Positions 7,133 through 15,563 of a DNA stretch of 22,253 nucleotides are shown here, one piece after another; positions within the stretch are counted from its first letter, which is position 1; every line of letters begins with the position of its first letter. The position numbers and the translations under genes are program-made. The DNA is taken from positions 1 to 22,253 of the forward strand of contig CAZVDU010000064.1 of assembly GCA_964625615.1 (NCBI GenBank), given 5' to 3'. The notes beneath the pieces are model-generated. The model worked only from the letters and a program-made list of their open reading frames with translations, did not search any database and was not told the DNA's origin. The stretch is from M269 sp964625615 (GTDB taxonomy: Bacteria > Pseudomonadota > Gammaproteobacteria > Enterobacterales > Alteromonadaceae).

Positions 7133-8149
7133 TTACATCATTAACGTATCTAGTTCGTCTTGTGTCTGTTTGATATCAAATGAAAGCGCAGGAGCAAAAG
7201 CAAGTTTTTCAGCCTCTAAAGCACGCTTCAACGAGTTTCCGCTAAACGCCGGAATAATCTCGCTGAGCTGCACCATTTCATTGAAGTCGCCGTTGCAATG
7301 TAGTGCGATATCACACCCTGCTGATAGCGCGCTCAAGGCACGTTCGGTCACATGCCCAGATAAGGCTTTCATGTTAATATCGTCTGTCATCAACAATCCG
7401 TCAAAGCCAATGTGTTCGCGAATGACTGTTTGAATGATTGTTGGACTTTGAGTAGCTGGATTCTTTGCATCGATCTGATCAAACACAATATGTGCAGACA
7501 TAAACATGCTTTCATTGCTAAGGGCTTTGAAAGGTTCAAAATCCGAATGCATAAGTGTTTCTTGAGCAGCGTTCACGGTTGGTAAGAAGTGATGACTATC
7601 GCTGGTTGCTCTGCCATGCCCCGGTGCATGTTTAACAACGGGGGCGACACTTGCCTCTTTGAGTCCGCTAATAACCGCTTTTGCCAATGCAATGACGGCT
7701 TCGCTTGTGTCTCCGTATGCACGTTCGGTGACTATCGTTGAAGCGTTTGGTTGAGGAATGTCAACCATTGGTGCGCAATTGACGTTAATGCCTAAAGATT
7801 TTAGGTCATGACCGATGAGGCTGTAGTTGAGTTGCATTGCTCGTAAGGCTGCCTGTGGATCTCGCTGATATAACTGAGCAAAGCATGTTGGGCTGGGAGG
7901 CACTCGCCAAAAGGTCTCGGGTAATCTTGAAACACGCCCGCCTTCTTGATCGATAAGAATAACCGCATCTTCTCTTCCAATAGCTTGTTTTAAACTGTCT
8001 ACCAACGCTTTAGTCTGTCTCGGGGATTCGAGGTTACGAGAAAATAAAATAAATCCCCAAGGCTTTATCTCACTGAATAAATGCTTCTCTGATGCTGTTA
8101 ACTCAAGGCCTGAGCAGCCGAAAATAACGCGACTAGATCGCTCTGTCAT
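7133..8149 (-). CDS. nagZ: Beta-N-acetylhexosaminidase, glycoside hydrolase family 3 (NagZ)
   Basis: 338 residues of a single-domain GH3 enzyme. NagZ removes N-acetylglucosamine from GlcNAc-anhydroMurNAc-peptides in the cytoplasm during murein recycling. The family motif KHAPGHG (173-179) is followed by Asp184-Ser-His186, the acid/base loop pair, and the nucleophile is in MTDDINM (Asp256 or Asp257). ILIDQEGGRVSRL (about 64-76) is also typical. There is no signal peptide. The N-terminal stretch GCSGLELTASEK and WGFILFSRN resembles the alphaproteobacterial form of NagZ more than the E. coli form, by memory of those sequences. No close Shine-Dalgarno was found: CTCCTTT (8167-8173, AAAGGAG on the coding strand) is 17 bases from the ATG, too far. 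It diverges from the symporter gene and stands near anmK, fitting a recycling role. Confidence 0.93.
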   Translation of the reverse strand: MTERSSRVIFGCSGLELTASEKHLFSEIKPWGFILFSRNLESPRQTKALVDSLKQAIGREDAVILIDQEGGRVSRLPETFWRVPPSPTCFAQLYQRDPQAALRAMQLNYSLIGHDLKSLGINVNCAPMVDIPQPNASTIVTERAYGDTSEAVIALAKAVISGLKEASVAPVVKHAPGHGRATSDSHHFLPTVNAAQETLMHSDFEPFKALSNESMFMSAHIVFDQIDAKNPATQSPTIIQTVIREHIGFDGLLMTDDINMKALSGHVTERALSALSAGCDIALHCNGDFNEMVQLSEIIPAFSGNSLKRALEAEKLAFAPALSFDIKQTQDELDTLMM

Positions 8150-8243
8150 GACAATACCAAACCAACTCCTTTAACTGATCTGACTATGTTAGCATTGTGA
8201 CGCCTATTTTGTGTGACGAATCAAAACGTTGGAGATGTAGTTT
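8150..8243. promoter_or_regulatory. Divergent promoter region between nagZ and the symporter gene
   Basis: These 94 bases must hold both promoters. No convincing -35/-10 pair was found. TGTGACG occurs twice in direct orientation (8197-8203 and 8213-8219), 16 bp apart, and could be an operator that sets both genes. GGAG at 8231-8234, nine bases before the ATG at 8244, is the symporter ribosome-binding site. Confidence 0.35.
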
Positions 8244-9824
8244 ATGGTGGAATCAGGTTTTTCGGCGCTCGATTGGGGTGTTGTACTGATTTACTTAGCT
8301 TTTTTGTTTGCCATTGGACGTTATTTTTCAACTCAAAACGGCAACGGGACACGAGACTATTTCCTTGGTAGTCAGAAAATGTCCTTTGGTGTCGTTGCCA
8401 TTTCTGTGCTGGCTACAACGCAATCAGCAGCGACTTTTCTGGGTGGGCCTGATCAAGGTTACTCTGGTAATTTTACTTATGTGTCGAGCAATATTGGTGC
8501 TTTTATCGCAACCGCCTTTGTTGTTTTTGTTTTGTTACCCCGCTTTTACGCGTTGAAAGTGACCACTGTATATAACTTACTTGAAGAACGAATCAGTACC
8601 GGCGCAATGCGAGCTGCTGGTGGTGTTTATTTGGTTGGTCGCGTCTTTGCCAGTGGCGCCAGGCTCTATCTTGCGGCAATCGCGGTTTCGATGATTTTAT
8701 TTGCTGATATTGATGTCCAAAGTATTTTCGTCTCAGCATTATTGATGACAATATTAGGGCTTTTTATAGCAGTCACGGGCGGTATTCGCTCTGTTATCTG
8801 GAGTGATTTGGCACAATTTGTACTTTACATCTCCGCAGCAATCGTTGCATTTTATAGCTTAATAACTTACATGGATGCTGATTACAACACCATGCTGGCT
8901 GCATTGGAGAATGCGCCTACTGGCTTAGATGCTGTATTTCAGAATAAGTTGACATTTTTCGATCTGAGCTTAGATTTTTCTAAGCCGTTTACTTTATTGT
9001 CTATCGTGTTGGGTATTACCCTATTGTTGATCGGAAATTATGGGCTGGATCAGGATACGACTCAGCGATTGTTGACGTGTAAGAATGCCAACGAAAGCGG
9101 TAAAGCACTATTCCTGTCAGCTATTATCGCCGTGCCTGTAGGCTTTCTTTTCGTCGCTATAGGCCAATTACTTTATTTGTTTTATCAGCGTCCAGATTTG
9201 ATGTCTCATGAGGCAGCTACCCAAGTCAGTCACCTATTCGAAGGTGAACGTGTTACTGTCTTTATGTTTTATATCCTCAATGAGATGCCATCTGGCCTAA
9301 AAGGACTAATGACGGTAGGCGTCATATCTGCATCCATCTCTACGCTAAATTCTGGTATCAACTCGATGGCCTCGGTTGTTATCCATGATTTCTATGAGCC
9401 TCTAATAGCAGTAAAGGCAAATAAGAGTGAGTCACATTTGGTGTTCGCTGGTAGGGTAGCAACGGTACTTGTAGCCTTGCTGTTGTTGATTATGTCGATG
9501 CTTTGTTTTTATTGGCAACAGTATACTGACATGCCATTGTTAGATTTTGCATTGTCAGTCATGGTGTTTGCATATTCTGGACTGCTTGGTGTTTTCTTTG
9601 TTGTTGTTTTTACTAATAGAGGCTCCCCTCTTTCCGTGTACCTCGCTCTAGCAACCGGTTTTATGGTTTCTATCCTTCTGCAATCTTATGTTGTGGATTT
9701 ATTGGCATTACCAACAAAGCTTGGGGTACTGGCCTTCACGTGGAAGCTTTGCATTGGAACATGTTTAGCATTTCTCGTCTGTTTTTCTGGAAAATCATCG
9801 AAGAGGGGTAGTCACTCCTCATGA
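8244..9824 (+). CDS. Sodium:solute symporter (SSS family), candidate murein-sugar importer
   Basis: A 526-residue inner-membrane protein with about 13 hydrophobic segments, the SSS (SglT/PutP/NanT) architecture. The first helix starts at about residue 10. TRDYFLGSQKMSF (about 36-48) then SVLATTQSAATFLGGPDQGY are the conserved N-terminal SSS motifs. ISASISTLNSGINSMASV in the second half is the paired-repeat helix that contributes to the sodium site. The substrate cannot be read from the sequence. The gene lies between nagZ (divergent) and anmK (convergent, nine bases between stops), both murein-recycling genes, so anhydro-MurNAc, GlcNAc-anhydroMurNAc or a related amino sugar is the best guess. 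No ampG-type gene is visible. Annotations as sialic-acid, proline or glucose transporter should be avoided. Confidence 0.88.
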   Translation: MVESGFSALDWGVVLIYLAFLFAIGRYFSTQNGNGTRDYFLGSQKMSFGVVAISVLATTQSAATFLGGPDQGYSGNFTYVSSNIGAFIATAFVVFVLLPRFYALKVTTVYNLLEERISTGAMRAAGGVYLVGRVFASGARLYLAAIAVSMILFADIDVQSIFVSALLMTILGLFIAVTGGIRSVIWSDLAQFVLYISAAIVAFYSLITYMDADYNTMLAALENAPTGLDAVFQNKLTFFDLSLDFSKPFTLLSIVLGITLLLIGNYGLDQDTTQRLLTCKNANESGKALFLSAIIAVPVGFLFVAIGQLLYLFYQRPDLMSHEAATQVSHLFEGERVTVFMFYILNEMPSGLKGLMTVGVISASISTLNSGINSMASVVIHDFYEPLIAVKANKSESHLVFAGRVATVLVALLLLIMSMLCFYWQQYTDMPLLDFALSVMVFAYSGLLGVFFVVVFTNRGSPLSVYLALATGFMVSILLQSYVVDLLALPTKLGVLAFTWKLCIGTCLAFLVCFSGKSSKRGSHSS

Positions 9825-9833
9825 ACGAAAACC

Positions 9834-11036
9834 TTAATTCGGAAAGCTGACTTTTCCCATGCTCACACTGGGTAGGTTTATTTGTTGGTTTTCAAATGTG
9901 TGTGCTGAGCCTGCCAGGCACTCATTGGCTAGCAGCGCAAATAGGACTGCTTCTTTTGCATCTGGGTGTATGTTAAGGCTTTCAGTGGTCTTTAGTGTTA
10001 ATTTAGGGTGTATTTGTAGAATGTTGTCAATCAATAAAGGGTTGTGAATGCCGCCGCCACTGGCATAAACAACCATTTGGTCAATAGGTGTGGGGCACCT
10101 CAACAACGCCTGAGCAATAACCTCTGCTGAAAAGTAGTTTAATGTCGCCATACAATCACTGTTATTGATTTTATCGCATAGAGCTTGGCTTTTTGCACGT
10201 CTTAAGTAGTCCAAATTAAATAATTCTGGTCCTGTTGTTTTTGGGAAATCATCACGTAAGAAAGTGTTGTCATGCAGCGCTTTCAATAAATCATGATTAA
10301 CCTTACCTTTTGATGCAATAGATGAGTCTTTGTCGAAAAACTGTTTAGGATTAATGGCATGTGCCAAGGCGTCCATCATAGTATTTCCTGGCCCAATGTC
10401 TGTGCTAAATGTCTGGTTAATGTTGCGTGAGTTAGGTAAATAGGTGAGATTGGCTATACCACCAATGTTTAACATGACGCGATCTTCTTTGGCATTAGAA
10501 AACATCAGGTAGTCACCATACATAACCAAAGGTGCACCTTGTCCTCCCGCTGCAATATGTTTCTGCCTGAAATCACTTAAGGTTATAATGCCTGTTCTAT
10601 GCGCGATGTGATCACCATCACCAATTTGCAGCGTTGCATTAGGCATACCTTTTATTTGATGGTGATCGATTGGGCTGTGATAGATGGTTTGACCATGACT
10701 GGCAATACAGTCGATATTCTCCGCTTGCAGGTTTTGGTCATTAACAAACCTAGCAACCATATCGCCATGCACTCTACCCACCCAAGCATTCATCAACGTG
10801 AGGTGTTGTATATCTCCTTGTTTCTTAGAGAAAACTTGACGGATATTTTGCCTGTATGCTTCATCATATTCATAAGTTTTAAATGCTAGTACAGTAATTT
10901 GCGTATCAATGCCTGAGCCTGTTAATTTGCATAGAGCAAGATCTAAACCATCCAGAGATGTGCCACTCATTAGGCCAATAATAAGGCGATGGGGCTTATT
11001 CGAACTTTGGTAGAGTTTTTGGACGTCTGAGTGCAT
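9834..11036 (-). CDS. anmK: Anhydro-N-acetylmuramic acid kinase
   Basis: 400 residues, somewhat longer than E. coli AnmK (about 370), mainly through about 17 extra N-terminal residues. AnmK opens the 1,6-anhydro ring of anhMurNAc and phosphorylates it to MurNAc-6-phosphate in the cytoplasm with ATP. The first phosphate-binding loop GLMSGTSLDGLD is at 21-32. ASHGQTIYHSP, STDIGPGNTMMDAL and VYASGGGIHNPLL follow in the family order; the Asp in TDIGPGN is the likely catalytic base. The start has no clear Shine-Dalgarno, and the start position is therefore less sure. It converges with the symporter gene. Together with nagZ it forms the core of cytoplasmic murein sugar recovery. Confidence 0.95.
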   Translation of the reverse strand: MHSDVQKLYQSSNKPHRLIIGLMSGTSLDGLDLALCKLTGSGIDTQITVLAFKTYEYDEAYRQNIRQVFSKKQGDIQHLTLMNAWVGRVHGDMVARFVNDQNLQAENIDCIASHGQTIYHSPIDHHQIKGMPNATLQIGDGDHIAHRTGIITLSDFRQKHIAAGGQGAPLVMYGDYLMFSNAKEDRVMLNIGGIANLTYLPNSRNINQTFSTDIGPGNTMMDALAHAINPKQFFDKDSSIASKGKVNHDLLKALHDNTFLRDDFPKTTGPELFNLDYLRRAKSQALCDKINNSDCMATLNYFSAEVIAQALLRCPTPIDQMVVYASGGGIHNPLLIDNILQIHPKLTLKTTESLNIHPDAKEAVLFALLANECLAGSAHTFENQQINLPSVSMGKVSFPN

Positions 11037-11302
11037 ATTAGGACTGTTAATGTTTCTAATTTAGGCCTTGTTTGTCTGCGAGTGTATGACTTTTATAGAT
11101 GGTTATACAACATAATGAACCAAAACCTAACCTAAGTGACTCTTTATACTAAAGGATAACTTTATCTAAATCATGTGTGTGGAAAGCTAACAATTGTCTA
11201 TTTTTTATAGGCTTAAACTACTTTTTTTGGGTAAAAAGCTAGGTTTTTAGTTGTTATTTTGCTCTAATCAGATATGAATAATTAAATCAACAATTTACGC
11301 TT
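11037..11302. promoter_or_regulatory. Divergent intergenic region, anmK and MSHA operon promoters
   Basis: 266 AT-rich bases without a gene. A possible sigma-70-like pair for the msh operon is TTGTTA (11251-11256) and TATGAA (11273-11278), spacer 16 bp, which would give a leader of about 20 bases. An in-frame TAA at 11279-11281 rules out an upstream start for mshI, and the ATG at 11303 has no Shine-Dalgarno. Nothing convincing was found for anmK on the other strand. No mshH-like gene is present. Confidence 0.3.
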
Positions 11303-12235
11303 ATGCAATCGGGTTGGAAACAGTTTTTAAAGCAGCGATTCGCTAGTACTTCTCAGTATTATTGTCTCGGTATTCATTTTTGCCGTAAAGGGTTGACGAT
11401 CTCTGCTTTTAAGTCCTCTGGAGAAAAACCTGTTTGGGTGATGCAACACTTCATCGATATCGAACGATGGCAAGCTGATCTGGAAACTTGGGTCAAGCAA
11501 AAAAAACTTAATAATACACCAACTTTTGTTTTTCTCGCGACAGAGCATTATGAAATGGTGCAAGTCGACAAACCTTCTGTTGCTGACGAAGAAATAGCTC
11601 AAGCATTGCGTTGGAGCATAAAAGATATAGTTGTACTTGAAGGTGAACTGGTGGTTGACTATTTTGAGTTGCCTGCACAGCCCGCAGGTGGCAATAAGGT
11701 CAATGTTGTTGCAACAAAAGCAGACGTTATCCGAAGTGTCAGTGAAGGTGTTATAGGAAGTGAACTTAGGTTAAGCCAGGTAACGGTTGCTGAGTTGGCG
11801 CCTTGTGACATTCTTGCCGACTATCCAGAACCATGTGTCTCCATTTCTCAGGAAGCAGGGCAAGATATTTGCCTTAGTATAGTAAAAGACGGGCAGTTAT
11901 ATTTCAGTCGTCGATTGCGTGGTTACGAGAACATTAAGAGCTTCTCTCCAGAAGAGTTAAAAATGGGCAGCGTTGATAATCTGACGCTAGAAGTCCAGCG
12001 CTCTATGGACTATTTCGAAAGCCAGCTAAGACAAGCACCTATTAAGAAGATTGTCGTGAATGTCGATAGCCCCCACTTAGATGCTATCTGTAATATTATG
12101 CGCGAATTAACACTTATTGATGTTATGCCACTGCAATATGCATTTGATATTGAAGAGTCTATAGAACTGAAATCTGCTTTTCTTTGCGGGCTTGCAGCGG
12201 CGTCTGCAAATAAATTAATGGAAGCGAAAGTATGA
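11303..12235 (+). CDS. mshI: MSHA pilus biogenesis protein MshI (PilM-like)
   Basis: 310 residues, soluble, with the layout of MshI: an N-terminal stretch SQYYCLGIHFCRKGLTISAF resembling the first strands of an actin-like fold, and EIAQALRWSIKDIVVLEGEL in the middle. In type IV pili the PilM equivalent sits at the cytoplasmic face and connects the motor to the PilN/PilO-like membrane proteins. It is the first gene of a long plus-strand unit; its TGA overlaps the ATG of mshI2 by four bases. The start is the only possible ATG after an in-frame stop at 11279, and it has no visible Shine-Dalgarno. The family call rests on context and weak motif memory; the order of genes makes it secure. Confidence 0.88.
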   Translation: MQSGWKQFLKQRFASTSQYYCLGIHFCRKGLTISAFKSSGEKPVWVMQHFIDIERWQADLETWVKQKKLNNTPTFVFLATEHYEMVQVDKPSVADEEIAQALRWSIKDIVVLEGELVVDYFELPAQPAGGNKVNVVATKADVIRSVSEGVIGSELRLSQVTVAELAPCDILADYPEPCVSISQEAGQDICLSIVKDGQLYFSRRLRGYENIKSFSPEELKMGSVDNLTLEVQRSMDYFESQLRQAPIKKIVVNVDSPHLDAICNIMRELTLIDVMPLQYAFDIEESIELKSAFLCGLAAASANKLMEAKV

Positions 12236-12846
12236 AGAATCGCGTTAATTTATTTACAGATGAATTTAAGCCAAAACGAATACTTATTACATTGGGATTT
12301 GCTGGTGTTATCTGGTCTGTTGCTGCGATGGTCATTGCTATATCAACTTTTTTCGCTTATTCAACCTGGCGCACCTCAGCTGACGTTGCGGAACCTTTCG
12401 CTTCTTCTTATGATGAAAAGCAAAGTATGATCAGGGTTTTGACTGATGCAAGAGATAATAGGCTGAATGATGAAACATTGATGCTTCAAATCGATACTTT
12501 ACAAAAGCAATTGAGAGCACGTGTGCTGTTGATTAATGAGCTGGAAAAGAAAGAGCAGCTCAAAAACCAAGGTTTTTCTTCGTTGTTGCATGATTTGGCA
12601 GCTAATCATCAAGACGGCGTGTGGCTAAAGAGAATTCGAGTCTCAGAGCAACAATTACAGTTGATGGGGGGCACTGCGAATGCAGCTGCTGTGCCGCATT
12701 GGATAAAAAACCTTAAACAAGCCGATTACTTTACTGGTAAGAAATTTGCTGGTGCAACTATGTATCGTGATGAGCTTGATGTACTTCAATTTGAGATAGG
12801 TGCTCAGCTAACACCATTGATAAATGGAGCCGAGACTAATGAATAG
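12232..12846 (+). CDS. mshI2: MSHA biogenesis protein MshI2 (PilN-like)
   Basis: 204 residues. A short cytoplasmic tail MKNRVNLFTDEFKPKR is followed by one membrane helix (about 17-43) and a coiled-coil periplasmic part (about 60-110; LRARVLLINELEKKEQLKNQ) ending in a small domain. This is the PilN architecture: the tail binds the PilM-like protein and the periplasmic part pairs with the PilO-like one, here MshJ. The conserved N-terminal pattern VNLFTDEFKP resembles the PilN VNLL.WR pattern. GGAAG at 12220-12224 precedes the ATG, which overlaps the mshI stop. Confidence 0.87.
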   Translation: MKNRVNLFTDEFKPKRILITLGFAGVIWSVAAMVIAISTFFAYSTWRTSADVAEPFASSYDEKQSMIRVLTDARDNRLNDETLMLQIDTLQKQLRARVLLINELEKKEQLKNQGFSSLLHDLAANHQDGVWLKRIRVSEQQLQLMGGTANAAAVPHWIKNLKQADYFTGKKFAGATMYRDELDVLQFEIGAQLTPLINGAETNE

Positions 12847-13510
12847 ACTCGAGCTTCTCAATGAGAAATTTAACACTCTCAACTTGCGAGAGCGTTCATT
12901 GGTTATTTTGTCTGGGGTGATTGTTATTATCGCTTTAGGTTATGTACTGGCGATAGAGCCTTTTTATCTCAAAAGTGATGTATTAAAACGACAAACAGTG
13001 CAGCGCCAACAAGATATTACTCGCTTTGAGGAGCAGATATCAGCACTTGAGAAGTCATTAGCTGATGATCCAGATGAACCGCTTAAACAGCGAGTTAGTG
13101 AGATCAGTGAAGATATTCGAGCCTTAGATAAACAGCTCGAAAACCACACTTTCGATTTGATTCCACCGAGTGCGATGTCAGACGTATTAGAGCAGGTGCT
13201 TAGTCGTACACAGGGGTTGAAGTTAGTTGAGCTGTCTTCTATAGCACCAGAACAGTTATTGACACCTGAAGAAGAATCAAATGAATCAGATCCAGAAACT
13301 GCACCACAAGTTTTACTTTACCAACATGGTGTGAAGATAGTCGTTGAGGGAAGTTATTTTGATGTACAACGTTATTTGAGTGATATAGAGCAATTAGAGT
13401 GGCGTTTTTATTGGCGCCAGTTTGACTATCTGGTCGAGGAGCACCCATCAGCACGTGTCCATATTGAACTCTATACTGTTAGTACTAGCGAAGCATTTAT
13501 AGGAGCTTAG
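12839..13510 (+). CDS. mshJ: MSHA biogenesis protein MshJ (PilO-like)
   Basis: 223 residues from the ATG at 12839. An earlier in-frame ATG exists at 12824, but GGAG (12826-12829) stands nine bases before 12839 and overlaps the earlier codon, so the later start is preferred. The protein has one membrane helix (about 22-42, SLVILSGVIVIIALGYVLAI), a coiled coil (about 50-100) and a periplasmic ferredoxin-like end, the PilO layout. It should pair with MshI2 to make the inner-membrane alignment complex. The gene overlaps mshI2 by eight bases and is two bases from mshK. Confidence 0.87.
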   Translation: MNRLELLNEKFNTLNLRERSLVILSGVIVIIALGYVLAIEPFYLKSDVLKRQTVQRQQDITRFEEQISALEKSLADDPDEPLKQRVSEISEDIRALDKQLENHTFDLIPPSAMSDVLEQVLSRTQGLKLVELSSIAPEQLLTPEEESNESDPETAPQVLLYQHGVKIVVEGSYFDVQRYLSDIEQLEWRFYWRQFDYLVEEHPSARVHIELYTVSTSEAFIGA

Positions 13511-13512
13511 CA

Positions 13513-13884
13513 GTGAAGACATTAAATATATCGTTTCAGCTAACCGTATTTGGGGCATTATGTTTGTTGCTTGCGGAAAGTGCTGCAGCTCAAAATAGGG
13601 TGCTGCCAGACCCAACAAAACCTCCTGTGGTTGTTAGTGAAGAGGTTGTCATGAGTGATGATGGGCAAATATCGGGTGCCGTGAAATTGTCTGCTATTTT
13701 TATTCGACCAAGCAATCGCTCTGCCGTTATTAATAATGATACCGTGGTTGAAGGACAGATATGGAACGGTATGGAAGTGGTGGCAATACATCCTGAAAAA
13801 GTTGTACTAAAGAATGAGAGCGGTACTCAGGAACTGATACTCAATGACGTTATAATAAAAAGAGACGCGCAGAATGAATTTTAA
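13513..13884 (+). CDS. mshK: MSHA biogenesis protein MshK (PilP-like periplasmic protein)
   Basis: 123 residues starting with GTG at 13513, with AGGAG (13501-13505) seven bases before it. The N-terminus is a signal peptide (FGALCLLLAESAAA, cleavage near AAAQ). The mature protein opens with VLPDPTKPP, a pattern shared with PilP and GspC-type proteins, followed by a small beta domain (about 55-120; LSAIFIRPSNRSAVIN, then GMEVVAIHPEKVVLK). It probably links the inner-membrane MshI2/MshJ complex to the secretin MshL. The gene overlaps mshL by 11 bases. Confidence 0.85.
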   Translation: MKTLNISFQLTVFGALCLLLAESAAAQNRVLPDPTKPPVVVSEEVVMSDDGQISGAVKLSAIFIRPSNRSAVINNDTVVEGQIWNGMEVVAIHPEKVVLKNESGTQELILNDVIIKRDAQNEF

Positions 13885-15559
13885 TCGCCTGGCTATTACC
13901 ATTTTATGTGTAACACTCTGGGGTTGTCAGTCCAAGCCAGAGCTTGAACTTGTTGGTGCATTAGACAAGTCGTTAGAAGAAATGGAGCAGCAACAGGAAA
14001 AAGCATTGCAAGAAGTGCCGGATGCTGTGACGCAGGCGTTACTGCCTACTACAGACAGTGAAAGCAGTGAATCAGGGCTTTTCGGTGAAACCAAGTTCGA
14101 TATCAAAGCCGATCAAGTTGAAGCACGTGCATTCTTTGCAAATTTAGTCAACGGTAGTCCATACAGTGTGGCTATTCATCCAGAAGTTCAAGGCCAAATA
14201 ACACTCGACTTGAAGCAAGTCCCTCTTTCTGAAGTGTTTGAATTAGTGTCTGATCTTTATGGGTATGATATTCAACGAAAGCGTAACGTATATCGTGTGT
14301 TTCCGGCAGGTATGCGCACCGAAACATTTACTGTCAATTACCTTCAGTTACAACGCATTGGTTTAACACAAAGTAGTGTCACATCGGGTGGTGTAACTCA
14401 GACCGGTGGAGGCGCCAATGGTAATAATAATGCAGGTGGTGGTTTTGGTAATAACAATAATAATTTTAGCGGCAATAATTTAGGAGGGAATAATTCTCTA
14501 AATGGGGGCGGTAACCAAGGTAATCTTGGTAACAACAATGTAAATGGGACCAATATATCCACGATCACAGAGACGGATTTTTGGGCGAATTTAGAAGAAA
14601 CATTAAAAGCCCTTATCGGTGAAGAAGGTGGGCGTGTCGTTGTTGTTTCACCACAATCCGGTTTAGTCACTGTGCGCGCTATGCCCGATGAAATTCGAAC
14701 CGTGAAGACATTCCTCAATACAACCGAAGAAAACGTACAGCGACAGGTAATCCTTGAAGCACGCATTCTTGAAGTTGCGCTAGAAGATGGTTATCAGCAA
14801 GGTATAAATTGGACGCAAATCTTAACCAATTCTGGCAGTACAGACTTCCAGTTTTCTCAAACTGCTGCGGCCTTAGGTAATGACATCAGTGCTCAGCTTG
14901 GTGGTGTAACGAGCTTAGCGTTTGTCAACCAAGATTTTAGCGGAGTCATTAACCTTTTATCGACCCAAGGTAATGTACAAGTTCTCTCTAGCCCAAGAGT
15001 GACAGCGACGAATAATCAAAAGGCCATCATTAAAGTGGGTGATGACCAATACTTCGTCACTGACATTTCGAATCAAAGCACCATCACTGCGGCAGCAACA
15101 CAAACAACACCAGATATCGAACTAACACCGTTCTTTTCTGGGATTGCATTAGATGTTACGCCACAAATTGATGAACTTGGAAACGTGATGCTGCATGTAC
15201 ACCCATCGGTGATCGAAACGCAGGAACAAGAGCGTGTTATTACGCTCAACCAAGAGCAATTTATTTTGCCACTTGCCATGAGTAATATCCGTGAGTCGGA
15301 TACTGTGATTCAAGCACGTTCAGGCGAGATTGTTGTTATTGGGGGCCTTATGCAGTCCATTATTGAGACAACAAACTCCAAAACACCTTTTCTTGGGAGT
15401 ATCCCTGGTTTAGGTGAATTATTTAAAAGTCGTCGAGAGGTAGAGGTTAAGAAAGAGCTGATTATCTTGATAAAACCTACGGTTGTTGGAGCCGATACAT
15501 GGAAAAAAGAATTAAAGAAAAGTCGAGAACATTTAGCTGATTGGTTATACGTGAACTAA
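13874..15559 (+). CDS. mshL: MSHA outer-membrane secretin MshL
   Basis: 561 residues. The N-terminus is a lipoprotein signal (TILCVTLWGC, lipobox Cys18), consistent with delivery to the outer membrane. A helical, Gln/Glu-rich segment is followed by a secretin N domain (about 75-150; FDIKADQVEARAFFANLV), an Asn/Gly-rich linker (about 177-226) and the secretin core, with VQVLSSPRVTATNNQKAIIK and IVVIGGLMQS as family landmarks. It forms the ring through which the MSHA pilus leaves the cell. AGAGA (13861-13865) lies before the ATG within mshK. The stop is four bases before mshM. Confidence 0.95.
   Translation: MNFNRLAITILCVTLWGCQSKPELELVGALDKSLEEMEQQQEKALQEVPDAVTQALLPTTDSESSESGLFGETKFDIKADQVEARAFFANLVNGSPYSVAIHPEVQGQITLDLKQVPLSEVFELVSDLYGYDIQRKRNVYRVFPAGMRTETFTVNYLQLQRIGLTQSSVTSGGVTQTGGGANGNNNAGGGFGNNNNNFSGNNLGGNNSLNGGGNQGNLGNNNVNGTNISTITETDFWANLEETLKALIGEEGGRVVVVSPQSGLVTVRAMPDEIRTVKTFLNTTEENVQRQVILEARILEVALEDGYQQGINWTQILTNSGSTDFQFSQTAAALGNDISAQLGGVTSLAFVNQDFSGVINLLSTQGNVQVLSSPRVTATNNQKAIIKVGDDQYFVTDISNQSTITAAATQTTPDIELTPFFSGIALDVTPQIDELGNVMLHVHPSVIETQEQERVITLNQEQFILPLAMSNIRESDTVIQARSGEIVVIGGLMQSIIETTNSKTPFLGSIPGLGELFKSRREVEVKKELIILIKPTVVGADTWKKELKKSREHLADWLYVN
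14402..14552 (+). repeat. Low-complexity Asn/Gly-coding tract inside mshL
   Basis: About 50 codons rich in GGT/GGC and AAT/AAC encode an imperfect Asn-Gly repeat between the secretin N-terminal domain and the core. Several short units such as GGNN and NNN recur, so the tract is prone to length change by slippage or recombination. It keeps the frame of mshL. Confidence 0.8.
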
Positions 15560-15563
15560 AGCC

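Noticed and set aside
8197..8219. CRP site between nagZ and the symporter gene
   Set aside because: The two TGTGACG copies are in direct, not inverted, orientation, and no TCACA half-site follows at the required distance.
12824..12838. Earlier ATG for mshJ
   Set aside because: The ribosome-binding site GGAG overlaps this ATG, so it serves the ATG at 12839.
14398..14766. Minus-strand open frame rich in Leu and Pro opposite mshL
   Set aside because: It is the complement of the Asn/Gly-coding tract; low-complexity DNA leaves long open frames on the other strand. No ribosome-binding site or family motif was seen.
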